Assembly: GCF_016808335.1 (NCBI RefSeq)
Contig: NC_053145.1
Location: 27,291,120 to 27,355,119 of the forward strand
Source: Panicum virgatum
Lineage: Eukaryota; Streptophyta; Magnoliopsida; Poales; Poaceae
Length of the DNA: 64,000 nt
Reading direction: 5' to 3'
Under the pieces are notes generated by a model, which did no database searches, was not told where the DNA came from, and saw only the letters and a program-made list of their open reading frames with translations. A program made the translations under genes and the position numbers. Positions 21,617 through 32,780 of the stretch are shown in pieces (position 1 is the first letter of the stretch; each line of letters opens with the position of its first letter).

Positions 21617-22234
21617 CTCAATGTCACGAGTTTAGGCTCGAAGGCTACGAGAGGGGCTAATGGATGTCACAGGCAGTTGGGAAGTGTAAATCTAAATTTA
21701 ATAGCAGCTAAGAGTCAAGAGGATAAAAACCCTAGAAGTTACCGAATGAGTTTATATGGTGATTCATGGCAATTTTGTGAATATATGAAAGATCAACGTA
21801 TCGTTTCCTTCTCAGGAAAGTTTCATCACATATTTTGTCATGAGTTTTTGATCCTAAAATCTAAATTGAGAGATTCAAATTCAAGACTCGGGGGCTGTGG
21901 GATCTGTGCATCAGAGATTTATTTTTCAAAATTTTTGAAAAATAATGAAGGAAAAAGACTGAAGTGACCCTCAGCCTGATTCTGCGATTCAACCTAAGGC
22001 TCTGGGCTACTCTATATGGAGCACGAGTACTTTGCGCACCATATGTGATCAAGATTTTGGGGCTTGAGCACCTCAGAACCTCGAAGCAACTAGAAGTACT
22101 TGGAGGACTACTCGACGTATCTGAAGGAAGGCCCAAAAGCAACCAGAAGGATACTATGACTACTTGAAGTACTCGAAGATGCCCAGCCAAGTACTCGATG
22201 CCTGCAGGACTCGGCTACGAAGAGCTCGAGGGCT
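21617..22234. other. Element B 3' spacer; likely promoter side of the antisense gene
   Basis: No frame is supported here. The last 150 bp hold four TACTCG/CGAGTA motifs (near 22026, 22109, 22171 and 22192). A purine-rich GAAGAGCTCGAGGGC just ahead of the LTR may be the polypurine tract. Confidence 0.5.
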
Positions 22235-22644
22235 TGTCAGACCCGGGGCAGCGGGACTGTAAACAGGCATAGAATGTTCTAGAGTAAGGGATAGCTCATA
22301 GATGTACCTTACCTCTGTTGTAACTACCCTAATAGGTGTAGAACCAGCTGCAGTACAAAGGAAACTACCCGATCGTGTTGTAGTAGGACTCCAACTGTAC
22401 TCGGCTAGGACTTTCCATGTAACCCTATCCCCTGGATATATAAGGGCGGGCAGGGACCCCCTCGAAAGATCATCAACACCTAAGGCAATACAAACAACCA
22501 CATAGGATGTAGGGTATTATGCAACTCGCGGCCCGAACCAGTCTAAATCTTTGTGTTCCTTGCACCATCGAGTTCTAGAACAGTCGATCCCTACCTACAA
22601 ACCTTACTGCTAAAGGTATCCCTGAGCAGACTTGGCGGTAAACA
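22235..22644 (+). repeat. 3' LTR of element B (410 bp)
   Basis: It begins TGTCAGACCCGGGGCAGCGG and ends GGCGGTAAACA, and matches A's LTR along its length. A TATATAAG box lies at 22436-22443. Immediately after it the reading frame of a Copia polyprotein resumes. Confidence 0.9.
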
Positions 22645-22649
22645 CTGAT

Positions 22650-23845
22650 AGAGGTGAAGTCAAAGGAGTTGGTACAATTGCTATCTCAAGTGATCATTCT
22701 CTTTCAAAAGTATTGCTAGTTGATTCTTTCAAGTTCAATCTTTTGTTGGTCACTCAACTTTGTGATTTTGGTTATAAGTGTAGTTTCACTAAAGATGATG
22801 TTGTAGTGACTACTTTGGATGGAAATGATCATATTTTCACAGGATTTAGACATAAGGATGTTTATCTTGTGGATTTTGCTACTATAGAGGCAAATTTGTC
22901 TACTTGCTTGTTCTCTAAATCATCTTTGGGTTGGTTATGGCATAGAAGCTTGGTCATGTTGGCATGAAACAACTCTTCCAACTCTTGAAGCATGATTTAG
23001 TTGTTGGCTTGAAGAATGTGAAATTTGAAAAAGATAAGCTATGTAGTGCATGTCATGCCGGAAAGCAAGTTGCAAATTCTCATCCCTCCAAGAGTGTTAT
23101 GTCGACAAAGAGACTATTGGAATTATTGCATGTGGATTTATTTGTTCCTACAACATATAGAAACATTGGAGGAAATTGCTATTGTCTTGTGGTAGTAGAT
23201 GATTATTCAAGAAATACATGGGTTTTCTTTCTTCATGACAATGCCGATACATATGATATATTCAAGAAATTCATAACAAGGCCCGAGAATGAATTTGAAC
23301 TCAAGGTGAAGAAAGCAAGAAGTGGCAATGGAAGTGAGTTTAGAAACACAAGAGTTGAGGAATTGTGTAATGAAAAGGGAATCAAGCATGATTTCTCAAC
23401 CAAGTACACTTCGAAACAAAATGGTCTTGTTGAAAGGAAGAAACAGACTTTGATTGATATGGCAAGATCAATGCTCTCCGAATATAATGTTTCGGATAGT
23501 TTTTGGGCCGAAGCAATCAACATGGCTTGTCATGCTTCTAATAGGCTATATTGTCATAGATTTCACAACAAGACCCCATATGAATTGCTTATTGGAAGGA
23601 AGCCAAATATCTCATATTTTAGAGTGTTTGGTTGCAAATGCTATATTCTCAAGAAGGGAACTCGGTTATCAAAGTTCCAAAGTAAATGTGATGAAGGTTT
23701 TCTTTTTGGGTATTCATCTTGTAGCAAGGCTTATCGGGTCTACAACAAAACTCATGGTATTGTTGAAGAAGCATATGATGTGGAGTTTGATGAAACAAAT
23801 GGGTCTCATGATGAGCTAGAAAATCTTGATGATGTCACTTGGTGA
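22650..23845 (+). pseudogene. pol: Element D gag-pre-integrase and integrase
   Basis: The frame reads DRGEVKGVGTIAI and LCDFGYKC, then WLWHRSL, where a frameshift near 22955 moves it to the next frame. It continues with the zinc region ending CSACHAGK, then the integrase core. The first catalytic Asp is seen in LHVDLFVP and the Glu in NGLVERKKQTL. The second Asp, expected in the RSDNG-type motif, is Gly here (ARSGNGSEF, about 23320). Integrase would therefore be inactive even without the frameshift. A C-terminal region with FRVFGCKCYIL and FLFGYSS follows. Confidence 0.9.
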
Positions 23846-25046
23846 TATTAGACCAAGAAAAGAAGATGAGGATGAAAATGGTCCTTCTATTTCTATTAGA
23901 GTAAATCCTTCAACCTCTATCTCAAATGATCAAGCACAACCAATTGTACAAGATTCAAGTAATGATGATTCTCAAGTACAAAATCAAGTTGATTCAACTA
24001 CTTCACCTTCTACATCAACTCAAGAGCCCATTGCTCCTCAAAGAGTTCATCATGCTCTTGCAAAGGATCACCCCGTGTATCAAATCATGGGTGATATTAG
24101 TAAGGGTGTTCAAACTCGATGACACATTGCTTCATTTTGTGAACATTATTCTTTTGTATCTTTTCTTGAACCTAACCATGTAGATGAAGCTTTGAGGGAT
24201 CCGGATTGGGTGAATGCTATGCATGAAGAATTGAATAATTTCACCCAGAATCAAGTTTGTGATCTAATGGAGAGGCCCAAGAATTATAATGTCATTGGTA
24301 CTAAAAGGGTCTTTAGAAATAATCAAAATGATGATGGAATTGTTGTGAGAAACAAGGCAAGATTGGTGGCTTAAGGCTTCACTCAAGTCGAAGGTTTGGA
24401 TTTTGGTGAAACCTTTGCTCCCGTAGCTAGATTAGAAGCTATTAGAATTTTATTAGCTTATGCATGCTCTTACAACATAAAGCTTTATCAAATGGATGTT
24501 AAGAGTGCTTTCTTGAATGGCAAGATTAGCGAACTTGTGTATGTTGAGCAACCTCCCGGTTTTGAAGATCCTAAGATGCCAAATCATGTATACAAGCTTT
24601 CTAAAGCTCTTTATGGTCTTAAACAAGCTCCTCGGACTTGGTATGAAAGATTGAGGGATTTACTTATTTCTAAGGGCTTCAAAATTGGTAAGGTTGACAC
24701 TACCTTATTTACTAAAGCAATTGGTAAGGACTTGTTTGTATGCCAAATTTATGTTGATTATATTATCTTTGGTTCAACTAATTCAAGTTTTTGTGAGGAA
24801 TTTGGTGAAATGATATCTAGGGAATTTGAGATGTCCATGATTGGTGAATTGAGTTTCTTCCTTAGACTTCAAATCAAGCAACTCAAGGAAGGCTCCTTTG
24901 TGTGTCAATCTAAATTTGTGAAGGATATTTTGAAGAAATTTGGTATGGAAGATGCAAAACCAATCAAGACTCCTATGGCTACCAATGGGCATCTCGACCT
25001 AAATAAGGGAGGTAACAGGTTGATCAAAAGCTTTATCGTTCTATGA
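23826..25046 (+). pseudogene. pol: Element D reverse transcriptase with linker
   Basis: A Ser/Thr/Gln-rich linker (23826-24122) ends at a TGA. The RT region opens with DPDWVNAMHEELN. It meets a TAA at 24372 where Gln is usual, and continues through GLDFGETFAPVARLEAIR, YQMDVKSAFLNG and ALYGLKQAPRTWY. The catalytic YVDD box reads YVDYIIFG (about 24750), so one of the two metal-binding aspartates is lost. EMSMIGELSFF follows. A frameshift near 25010 ends the piece. The element encodes no working RT. Confidence 0.9.
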
Positions 25047-25695
25047 TTGGTAGTTTGCTTTACTTGACTGCATCTAGGCCCGACATCATGTTTAGTATTT
25101 GCATGTGTGCACGATTTCAAGCCGCACCTAGAGAATGTCATTTGACCGCCGTCAAACGTACCTTGAGATACTTGAAATTCACTCCTAATATTGGCTTATG
25201 GTATCCCAAGGGTGCTCATTTTGGCTTGGTTGGATTTTTGGATTCGGATTATGCGGGGTGCAAGGTTGATAGGAAAAGCACTTCCGGTGGTTGTCAATTC
25301 CTTGGAAGATCACTTGTATCTTGGTCTTCAAAGAAGCAAAATTCCGTGGCTCTTTCAACCGCCGAAGCGGTTCGGCTGGAAGTTGTTGTGCACAATTGTT
25401 ATGGATGAAATAAACTCTTCTTGATTTTGGTGTGAAGTTTGATGTGATTCTCTTATTATGTGATAATGAAAATGCCGTGAAAATTGCAACTAATCCGGTG
25501 CAACATTCAAGAACCAAGCATATTGATATCCATCGTCATTTTCTTAGAGATCATGTGAACAAGGGTGATATCAAGATTGATGGAATTGGCACGGATGATC
25601 AATTAGCCGTTATATTTACCAAGCCATTGGATGAATATCAGTTTTGCAAGTTGAGAAATGAGCTTAACATCATTGACTTCTCAAATGTGGCTTGA
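25043..25695 (+). pseudogene. pol: Element D RNase H
   Basis: The piece starts with MIGSLLYLTASRPDI. It includes DSDYAGCKVDRKSTSGGCQF and ALSTAEA, where a frameshift near 25370 occurs. It resumes with DNENAVKIATNPVQHSRTKHI and ends DEYQFCKLRNEL before a stop at 25693. These are the usual Copia RNase H motifs. No envelope-like frame follows within the visible part. Confidence 0.9.
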
Positions 25696-25960
25696 AAACT
25701 AGTACATATGGCATTTGGTTCTTATGTGCATCACTTGTTTCATTTTTTCTGAATTTTTGAGGCATTTTTGAGCCATTTATGGGTTTTCTTGATTTTACTC
25801 AATTTATTTTTGATTTCTCGTTCCTATACACTCACATGAGTCTTTGGATGATATTCATGCTAGTTTTGAGATTTTTGGAATTTTATATGAGCAATGATCC
25901 CAAATAGAATTTAGTTTTGTGAAAAAGAACTGAATTTTGGACAAGTCTGAATTTTGGAAG
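25696..25960 (+). other. Element D 3' untranslated region
   Basis: AT-rich, with no frame. It leads into the palindromic motif cluster that follows. Confidence 0.6.
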
Positions 25961-26124
25961 CGCGGACGGTCCGCGGGTAAGAGGCGGATGGTCCGCCATT
26001 CATAAAGTTTTTCAGCAGAGCCTCTGCAGAAAGATGTTTAGCCGCAGCAATGTACTGCGGACTGTCCGCCATTGGTCCGCGGACGGTCCACTTGTGTGCC
26101 AGCAGGGCACTTGCGGACGGTCCG
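25961..26124. repeat. Five GCGGACGGTCCGC-type palindromes in element D
   Basis: Near-perfect dyads occur at 25961-25976, 25984-25998, 26056-26070, 26073-26090 and 26111-26124, with the core GCGGACGGTCCGC or one-base variants. The last is cut by the start of element E. The stretch is GC-rich inside AT-rich untranslated sequence. Confidence 0.85.
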
Positions 26125-27367
26125 TGTTGATAGCTGTTAAGTCCAAAATATATGCCGTCAACTCCTGCATAAAGACATGAAAATGAACATCAACAGTAAT
26201 GGTAGGAGTTGTTACTAATGAATTCCAAGAGTGTTGGTGAATTGTTGATTGCAGGGACACAAGTCGGGAATAATATGAAAACACGCAGAAGACACAACAG
26301 AGATACACAAAACATTGCAGCCTGCATTACACATCCAAAAGAGGCCCATTTGATAGAGAAAACTGACGAACAAAGCCCCGGCACCAACATACACAAGTTG
26401 GGGGCCCACGTGGCAGTGTCCAGAATGAAAGGAAGTGCGAGAGGCGGTGCCCGGGCACCAACATCCAAAAGAGGCTGAACCCTTTCTGGCGCCAACCGGC
26501 CTCATCTTTGGTGGGAAACTTGATCCTATCCATTCCAAGGCGGTGCACTATGTTTCCATATTTATTGGGGGCGGGAACCGACCTATTAGCACTATATAAG
26601 GGGCCTCCCTCACCCCCTGTCACACACACCACCAAGAGACTTCTTCCTCCTTCACTTGAAGATGTAGTGCTCCAATGCTAAGGCGAGGCCGTTCCTAGGC
26701 TAGTGCTTAGAGTAGGAGGAGAGTGAGGAGTAGTTCGGGGAAGCGCCGGGCCTGTCGGCGGTCTTCTCCGGTCTTGTACCTCTATGGATGCTGGCTTCCT
26801 CTGGTATGAGTAAGTTAGTACTTATGATTCTTGTATTGCATAGTACTTTTGCTTGAGTGAGATCAGTTCTCTTACTCGCGGATTCGTCGCTCTGTACCTA
26901 TACAGAGTGCTTTAGTTTGCTATGGGGATCCAGACGTAGTGAGACTGCGATAGTAAGCAGTAGCATAGACGTGGTGTCTGGGCTAAGGGTTACCTTTGTT
27001 TGCCTTATATCCCACGGTATGTGAGGTAGGCCGCAGGTGGTGACAGTCCTGTCGGTCCTTCGTAGTCCTCCACGTTCGGATATAGCGTAGAGCTATTGGC
27101 CAGAGTCTCCTGACCATTTTAGGGGTAAGCCGGTGCCCGAAGCGAGTATTCTGCCCGAGAGATCGACCTTGAACTCATCTTTAGTGCTACCATAGGAATC
27201 CTCTCCATCCTCGCCACTTATCTTGGTGTGTTCTTGGACCAACTAAGTTAGGAGTTAGTGCACACAGGTTCCCTGTGGATATGATACCCTTGAATACTCA
27301 CGGGTGAAAGCTACAATGGTATCCGTGCGCTTGCGGATTTATTTTGCAGTCGTTAAAATACCCAACA
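26125..27367 (+). repeat. 5' LTR of element E (1243 bp)
   Basis: It begins TGTTGATAGC and ends CCCAACA. It is collinear with 45511-46578, with substitutions and one clear replacement: about 45839-45872 of the 3' copy reads differently from 26451-26475. A TATATAAG box lies at 26593-26600. The left flank GTCCG (26120-26124) is the presumed target duplication. Confidence 0.93.
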
Positions 27368-27374
27368 AGCTTTC

Positions 27375-27392
27375 TGGTGCCATTGCCGGGGA
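27375..27392 (+). other. Primer-binding site of element E (tRNA-Asp/Athila type)
   Basis: TGGTGCCATTGCCGGGGA differs by two bases from the common Athila primer-binding site and lies seven bases after the LTR. Confidence 0.8.
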
Positions 27393-28309
27393 ACGGTTAC
27401 TATTCTAACTTCGAACCTAGTTGGTCCTCGTATCTTTACCTTTCAAAAAAATCTTATCCTTTGATTTTTTTTATCTCTACCTTGACACCCCGCTACCCAT
27501 TTTGTCTTCGAACCTTTTTGCTTTTCTTACCTCTACCTCTACCACCGCTATCCTTGGAAGGTTATCCTCGTACACACCTTCCATCCCTTTGGGGTGAATC
27601 TTTAGAGCCATCCTCTTAGGACTAGTTCCTCATCCGGCTACGAGATTCATCCCTGAAATGTTCTCGTGTCAAGGCAAACTCCAAGGTGTTTTCACCGAGG
27701 AATATACCTCGACATTGACCACCGTGTTGTAAGTCTGTAGGGCTTATCATTTTGGTCAAGGGATCATAGGGACATACAAATAGAATCAAGTGAAATAAAT
27801 TCACATTCAAATCCTCGATTTCCGATCAATGCCAATCAAATCAAGTGAAAATTCAAAACTCACATCTTGTTCCTTGATTTTGATTGATACCCAATAGAAG
27901 TTATGTTCACCCTTACTATCAAATGAACTTCTACTGGAAGCTTAGGAGGGATTGCTTTACCACCACATTCATCTTTGATGAAATGCAAAGATTCCTACCT
28001 AAGGAGGGGGGAATTGAAAGAAACTCATTTCCTTCGTGACCAAACTTGTAATCGTTCATTTGGCCCACAGAGTTACACATCCTCTTTCACTATGGGGCCA
28101 TGAACATTCTCGAGTTGCTCTATCCGGAGATCAAGCCACTCACTCCATGAGCATGAAGTTTCGTTCTGATTCTTCACAAAAATCATGCTCATCCTTGATA
28201 TCTCCGAGATCTTTCATCCGGTGTGCCAAGTCTCTGCGAGCCATACGATCATCTTAGGGTTTCCCCTCATAGATGCCCTTTAGGATGGTTGTTTTGGGTT
28301 CTGCTTATC
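27393..28309 (+). other. Element E internal region, left part, non-coding
   Basis: Pyrimidine-rich at first, then mixed sequence. Open frames are short and match no family I know. It ends at the TTATC target site of K. Confidence 0.6.
28305..28309. repeat. Target-site duplication TTATC, left copy (element K)
   Basis: TTATC precedes K's 5' LTR and is repeated at 41821-41825 after the 3' LTR. Confidence 0.93.
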
Positions 28310-29526
28310 TGTTATCGCCATAAATTAACAAGGGTTAATTTATGGACCGAAAGCAAGATGGGCTTAAAGCAGAAGATTAAGGAAGGCTTGTAAATCGGCT
28401 CCTGCGTGAGCATATGGGCCACATTGGCCGTGTATCTTTAGATTTAGTTCAAGATTAGAGATAGAGTCCAATCGGGACAAGATTAGTTTAGATTGTTTCC
28501 CAAGTCTCCGGACTATAAATATGTATCCTTTGTTATTCGTAAAGGGAGCATCATCACGACTCGCAAACAACAACTCTCGGCGTATCGCCACCCCTAATCC
28601 TAGGGTTTCAACCAAGTAAGTGCCATGCTGCCCTGATCGCTTCTTGCGATCAGGGCAGTATTGTTCTTGCTTCTACCTTGGTATTACTCGTACTGAAGCA
28701 TTTTTGATGGCGAGTAGTACTAGTTATCATGATGTTCGTAGCATGGATTTTAGTAGATCTTTTGTGCTTTGTTGCTTATCATCTGCGAATATCATGTTGT
28801 CTCTGTGTAGTTACGTTTCAATCTCTCGCTAGTTCTTATCGCGTAGAACTAGTTGCACAGGGACAACACCATGCTTCTTTCATGTTTAGTAGATCCGATC
28901 TGTTATGGTTTGCTCTTATCTTAAGAGTTGGCATAATATCTGCTGGGTTAGGCCTTGCAAACGGATTGGATGATCCGGTGGCATAGTAGATGCTTTTTCT
29001 TAGCCTTGATAGGGATTGTTCCGGGAATCGGCTCTTGCTAGTTCTTAGGCCTCTGTTTTAGGTTTGTGGTTTAGTTGTCTGTTACGTTCGCTAGGCCCAG
29101 TCACGTGTAGGATGTTCCAATCTAGCAGTGAGGCTGTTACCATCGTGGGTTAAGATTAATTGGACTTGATTGAAGTAGTTTTATAGTGATTTTCTCTATT
29201 TATCATATCCGGATACAATCAGATCCCGTCTGACACCGGGACTCAATTGGCTCTTCAAAGCCGATGCAAGAGTCATCCCGGGGAGCCGACCACGGCTCGG
29301 ACTTACGTTTACATGGGTCTTTGTATGCAGGAAACTGTTCGGGGCACGTCTACACCCTCCTGATCGGGTATAGGTCAGGTGGGACGCCCGGCTTTCACAC
29401 ATTCTCCGGGCGCGTGACGGAAATTGAGGGCCGTCGACGAGGGAGCAGTGCTTGCCAGCGCACCAGCAACCTCCCGGCTCTTCGTGTTGCCCGTCGTTGC
29501 TCGCCGGTGGGTTTCGGTAGACAACA
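28310..29526 (+). repeat. 5' LTR of element K (1217 bp)
   Basis: It starts TGTTATCGCC and ends GTAGACAACA. A TATAAATA box lies at 28514-28521. The LTR holds a CCGATGC/ATCGGC pair near 29250 and an open frame at its 3' end that runs into gag, which I treat as incidental. Confidence 0.95.
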
Positions 29527-29531
29527 CATTC

Positions 29532-29549
29532 TGGCACGCTCGGTGGGAC
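29532..29549 (+). other. Primer-binding site of element K
   Basis: TGGCACGCTCGGTGGGAC lies five bases after the LTR. It differs at three positions from the presumed site of element F (TGGCTCACCCGGTGGGAC). The tRNA is not assigned. Confidence 0.75.
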
Positions 29550-29572
29550 ACTCGGCAACAACATCCACCGCA

Positions 29573-31597
29573 ATGATGACCGGAGCTCAAGATCAAGAAC
29601 CCGCTCCCAAGCCCGTCACATATGATGAGCTTCCTCCTGAACACAAGAAGAAGTATGATGAGATCAAAGCTCTGCTGGAAGCCGATCTCATCGGCTCTTT
29701 TGAGAGGACTCGCAACCATGGCATCAAGTGGAAGGGGTTCTCATCAGAAGGTGCTCTGGACAATGTAGATCTGTCTGTACCATCTGAAGAACGCACCAGA
29801 GCCCTGCGTTCGGAGATGAACTACATGGTGGCACATGCGCTTCATCGGCACTCTCAGAGCTTGATGAACGAACTCGAGCGCATGGCGCATCGCGTCATCC
29901 AGGAGATAATCAAGAACCAGTACTCTCCATCCGGGCCAATCCTGGGGAGTCATACAGAGGAAGCTGCAATGCATTCTGGGCCGCAACTGCCGTTCTCGTT
30001 TGCAGCTCCCAGACCACATAGCTCGCCGATCTACGTCGTCCACAAGATCGGCGGTGATCCTGGAGAAGGTCAGTTCCTCACCGAGCCACCTAAGGAGATT
30101 CCGCACGGCTACACGTGTGCCTACATCCCTGACAGCGTCAGTCCAGCACGCTCGGTGCAGATGGTGAACCCAGGAGCTCCTGGAGCAGACGCAGAAAAAC
30201 AAGCGTGGCTGGCAAAGTACGCTACTGGGCCGAGTGCTGAGCCATCGGCCCCAGGAGTTCTCAGTGTGGAGCAGGTCAGTGCAATACTCAGAGACCAGTT
30301 CGGCATCCTGCCCAAGAGGAAAGCGATCGGCTATTCCAAGCCGTATCCAAGTGATTATGACTTGATCCCACTGCCACCCAAGTATCGGCTTCCTGAGTTC
30401 ACCAAGTTCAATGGGTCAGAAGGAGCCAGCTCCATCGAGCATGTGAGCCGATACTTAACGCAGCTTGGGATGATCTTAGTATCGGATCCATTGACGGTCC
30501 GGTTCTTTGGCCAATCCCTAACAGGCCCAACTTTTGGATGGTATGCATCACTGGCTTTGGATTCGATCCGGACTTGGAGGCAGCTTGAAGATCAATTCTA
30601 TACCCAGTACCACTCGGAAGCTGCAGAAGCCGGAATTGCCGACCTCGCCCAAGTCAGGCAGAAGCGAGGAGAGACCGTGTCAGAGTACATACAGCGCTTC
30701 AGGGAGGTCAAGAACCAATGCTACTCGTCACGCATCACAGAGAAGGAGGCAGTCGATCTGGCTGTCCTGGGACTCGCTAAGCCGATCAAGGATGCGGCTT
30801 TCCAGTTGGAGTTCACATCTTTGGCTCACCTGGTGCAGAAGCTTACAGCGTACGAGCATTACCATCCTGAGCTGTACCAGGACAAGTTCAAGCGCCATGT
30901 AAACATGGCACAAGCTGAGGAATCTGACGACTCTAGCGAAGAGCAAGAAGTAGCCGTGGCAGAGTGGACCCGGGGGGCAAATCCTGTCCCATGCAAGTGG
31001 ATCAAGCAGCAGGGGCTTGTGAAGGGCTTTGACTTCGACGTAACCAAAACAGAGCAGATATTCGACCTGCTCCTCAAAGAAAAACAGCTGAAGCTCCCAG
31101 AAAACCACAAGCTACCGATGCCACAAGAGCTGCAGGGGAGGCTGTACTGCAAATGGCACCACTCGTTCACTCATGCCACGGGTGAATGCAAGGAGCTGCG
31201 TCGACAGATCCAATCGGCTATCGAACAAGGCCGATTGATCCTGGCTCAACACACCATGAAGGTTGACACGAAGCCCTTCCCACCGGTTAACGTTGTGGAG
31301 CTGTCAGACTTCGGATCCGAAGGCCAGGATCTAGCATTCCAGATCAACATGGTGGGACCTGTGCGCCGCCATAACAAGCAGAGGAGAGAGGCCGCTTCTG
31401 GCAAACGGCCGCAAGATGAACGTGAGTTGGAACAGCAGCATGTGACTGAAGAGCAAGTACGTCACATCTGCAATCAGCTTCCAGCTTCTAATCGGCTTCT
31501 GGAGAAATACCAGTACCAATATCAGCTACGCCGCCGATACAAATCGGAGGAAGACGAGTACGAGCACCGCTCAGGAAGGACACTGGGTAGGTGCTAG
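29573..31597 (+). pseudogene. gag: Element K gag
   Basis: The start chosen is the first ATG after the primer-binding site (MMTGAQDQ). The frame is open for about 675 codons. Charged N-terminal helices (EHKKKYDEIKALLEADLIG) are followed by a Pro/Ala-rich middle and the gag core (about residues 305-430; FGWYASLALDSIRTW, LEDQFYTQY, VSEYIQRFREVKNQC). Then come a basic tail and a zinc-binding CKWHHSFTHATGEC element typical of Tat gag. A TAG at 31595 interrupts it just ahead of the protease linker. Gag forms particles and packages RNA; F, which lacks gag-pol, could have used such proteins in trans. Confidence 0.88.
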
Positions 31598-32697
31598 GCT
31601 ACACGCGACCACTGGCATTGCCCGTTCTTCAGGTACTGTTGGAATTTCGGCATGAGCCGATTACCTACTATAGATGATTGCTTGGAGTGCAGGCCTCGAG
31701 GGCATCAACAAGACAAGACATCGGTGTTCCGGCGTTTGGGGCCCAGAACACGTCAGGACGACCATGTGGGGCGCCCATCCGGAGGTGGTTCAGAGCTAGA
31801 GGAAGAAGACAGGTACCATCGCCCATGGTGGTGTCCTGACGGGCTCAATCGGTCGCAGAAGCGCAGAATACAGCGCTTGCGCAACCTCGAAGACGCAGAA
31901 GCAAAGTATCTTGACGTGCTGAGGAAAGCGCGTTCGGATCTCGCGGAGCAAGTTAGGCGACCACAGAGGGAAGAGAGGCGCCCCCCGAGGATGGAGTGGC
32001 GCCCCAAGCAGACAAAAGCCGATGAAAAGCCATCGGCTGACGTGAACATGGTGTTCGTCTCCCGTTGGAGTTTCGAGCACCCCAACAGGAGGAATTGGCC
32101 GTCGCGCAGCTGGATCTGGGCCCATGGCCAATCATTTTTGAGAAGCCCAAGGAGAAGAGCTACAAACACTTGAAGGGGTTATATCTCAAGGGCTTCATCA
32201 ACGGCAAGCCTGTGAACAGGATGTTGGTCGACACTGGCACTGCAGTCAACTTGATGCCGTACTCTGTGCTGCGCCGATTGGGTCGTTCTTCTGCTGATCT
32301 GATCAAGACCAATGTGATGCTCAATGACTTCAACGGACAACCATCAGAAGCAATGGGGGTTCTTAATGTGGAACTGACAGTGGGCCGCAAGACCGTACCG
32401 ACATCGTTCTTCATCGTTAACAGCAAGAGTACATACATGGTGCTGCTTGGAAGGGACTGGATTCATGCCAACTGTTGTATCCCCTCCACAATGCATCAGT
32501 ACCTCGTCCAATGGGATGGCGATGAAGTAGAAGTGGTCCCTGCAGACGATTCCAGCAAAGTCTCCATCGCGGATATGCATGCTTGGGATGCAGAAGGACA
32601 AGAGCCGATCTCAGGGATTGCCCTTGAAGACTGTGATCGGATCGAGGCGACAAAAAACGGATTGAGGCTGGTCTTATCCACTGGCCTCACAGAGTAA
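31598..32697 (+). pseudogene. pro: Element K zinc region and aspartic protease
   Basis: The gag frame continues after the TAG with a Cys-rich CPFFRYCW and DDCLEC segment and a highly charged Arg-rich linker. A frameshift near 32060 moves coding to frame 1. Protease follows with MLVDTGTAVNLMPYSVL (DTGT active site at about 32228) and a second hydrophobic MVLLGRDWIH flap-side motif. It ends at a stop at 32695. The polyprotein would be cleaved by this enzyme inside the particle; here the linker and the stop separate it from RT. Confidence 0.85.
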
Positions 32698-32780
32698 ATG
32701 CATCCTGGCATGCCACGGGATGTAATTGAAATAGAGAGGCCGATCCCGGCGATCGGCCCCAAAAAATAGGAAAATCCTGT

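Larger units (their letters stand above)
3693..22644 (+). mobile_element. Element B: Tat-lineage Gypsy retrotransposon, 5' end missing
   Basis: Visible parts on the plus strand are the gag middle (3693-3995), gag end and pol (15959-18750), a tandem array (18750-19215), an antisense gene relic (21616-19321) and the 3' LTR (22235-22644). Element C (3996-15958) is inserted in gag, and element A splits gag further upstream. Protease, reverse transcriptase and RNase H are recognisable. The dual RNase H is cut off at its second domain and integrase is absent, so B could not have moved itself in this form. B sits in Copia element D; CTGAT (22645-22649) is the expected target duplication. Confidence 0.85.
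22645..26124 (+). mobile_element. Element D: SIRE/Maximus-like Copia, right part only
   Basis: The Copia order is clear: gag-pre-integrase, integrase, reverse transcriptase, RNase H, then a 3' untranslated region. Its left part lies beyond element B, off the window. On the right it is cut at 26124 by element E. The EMSMIGELSFF motif in RT is typical of SIRE/Opie-type elements. It is the oldest layer here, with frameshifts and lost catalytic residues. Confidence 0.88.

Noticed and set aside
29264..29572. Upstream extension of the K gag frame into the LTR
   Set aside because: It crosses the LTR end and the primer-binding site. The ATG at 29573 fits the usual position of gag.
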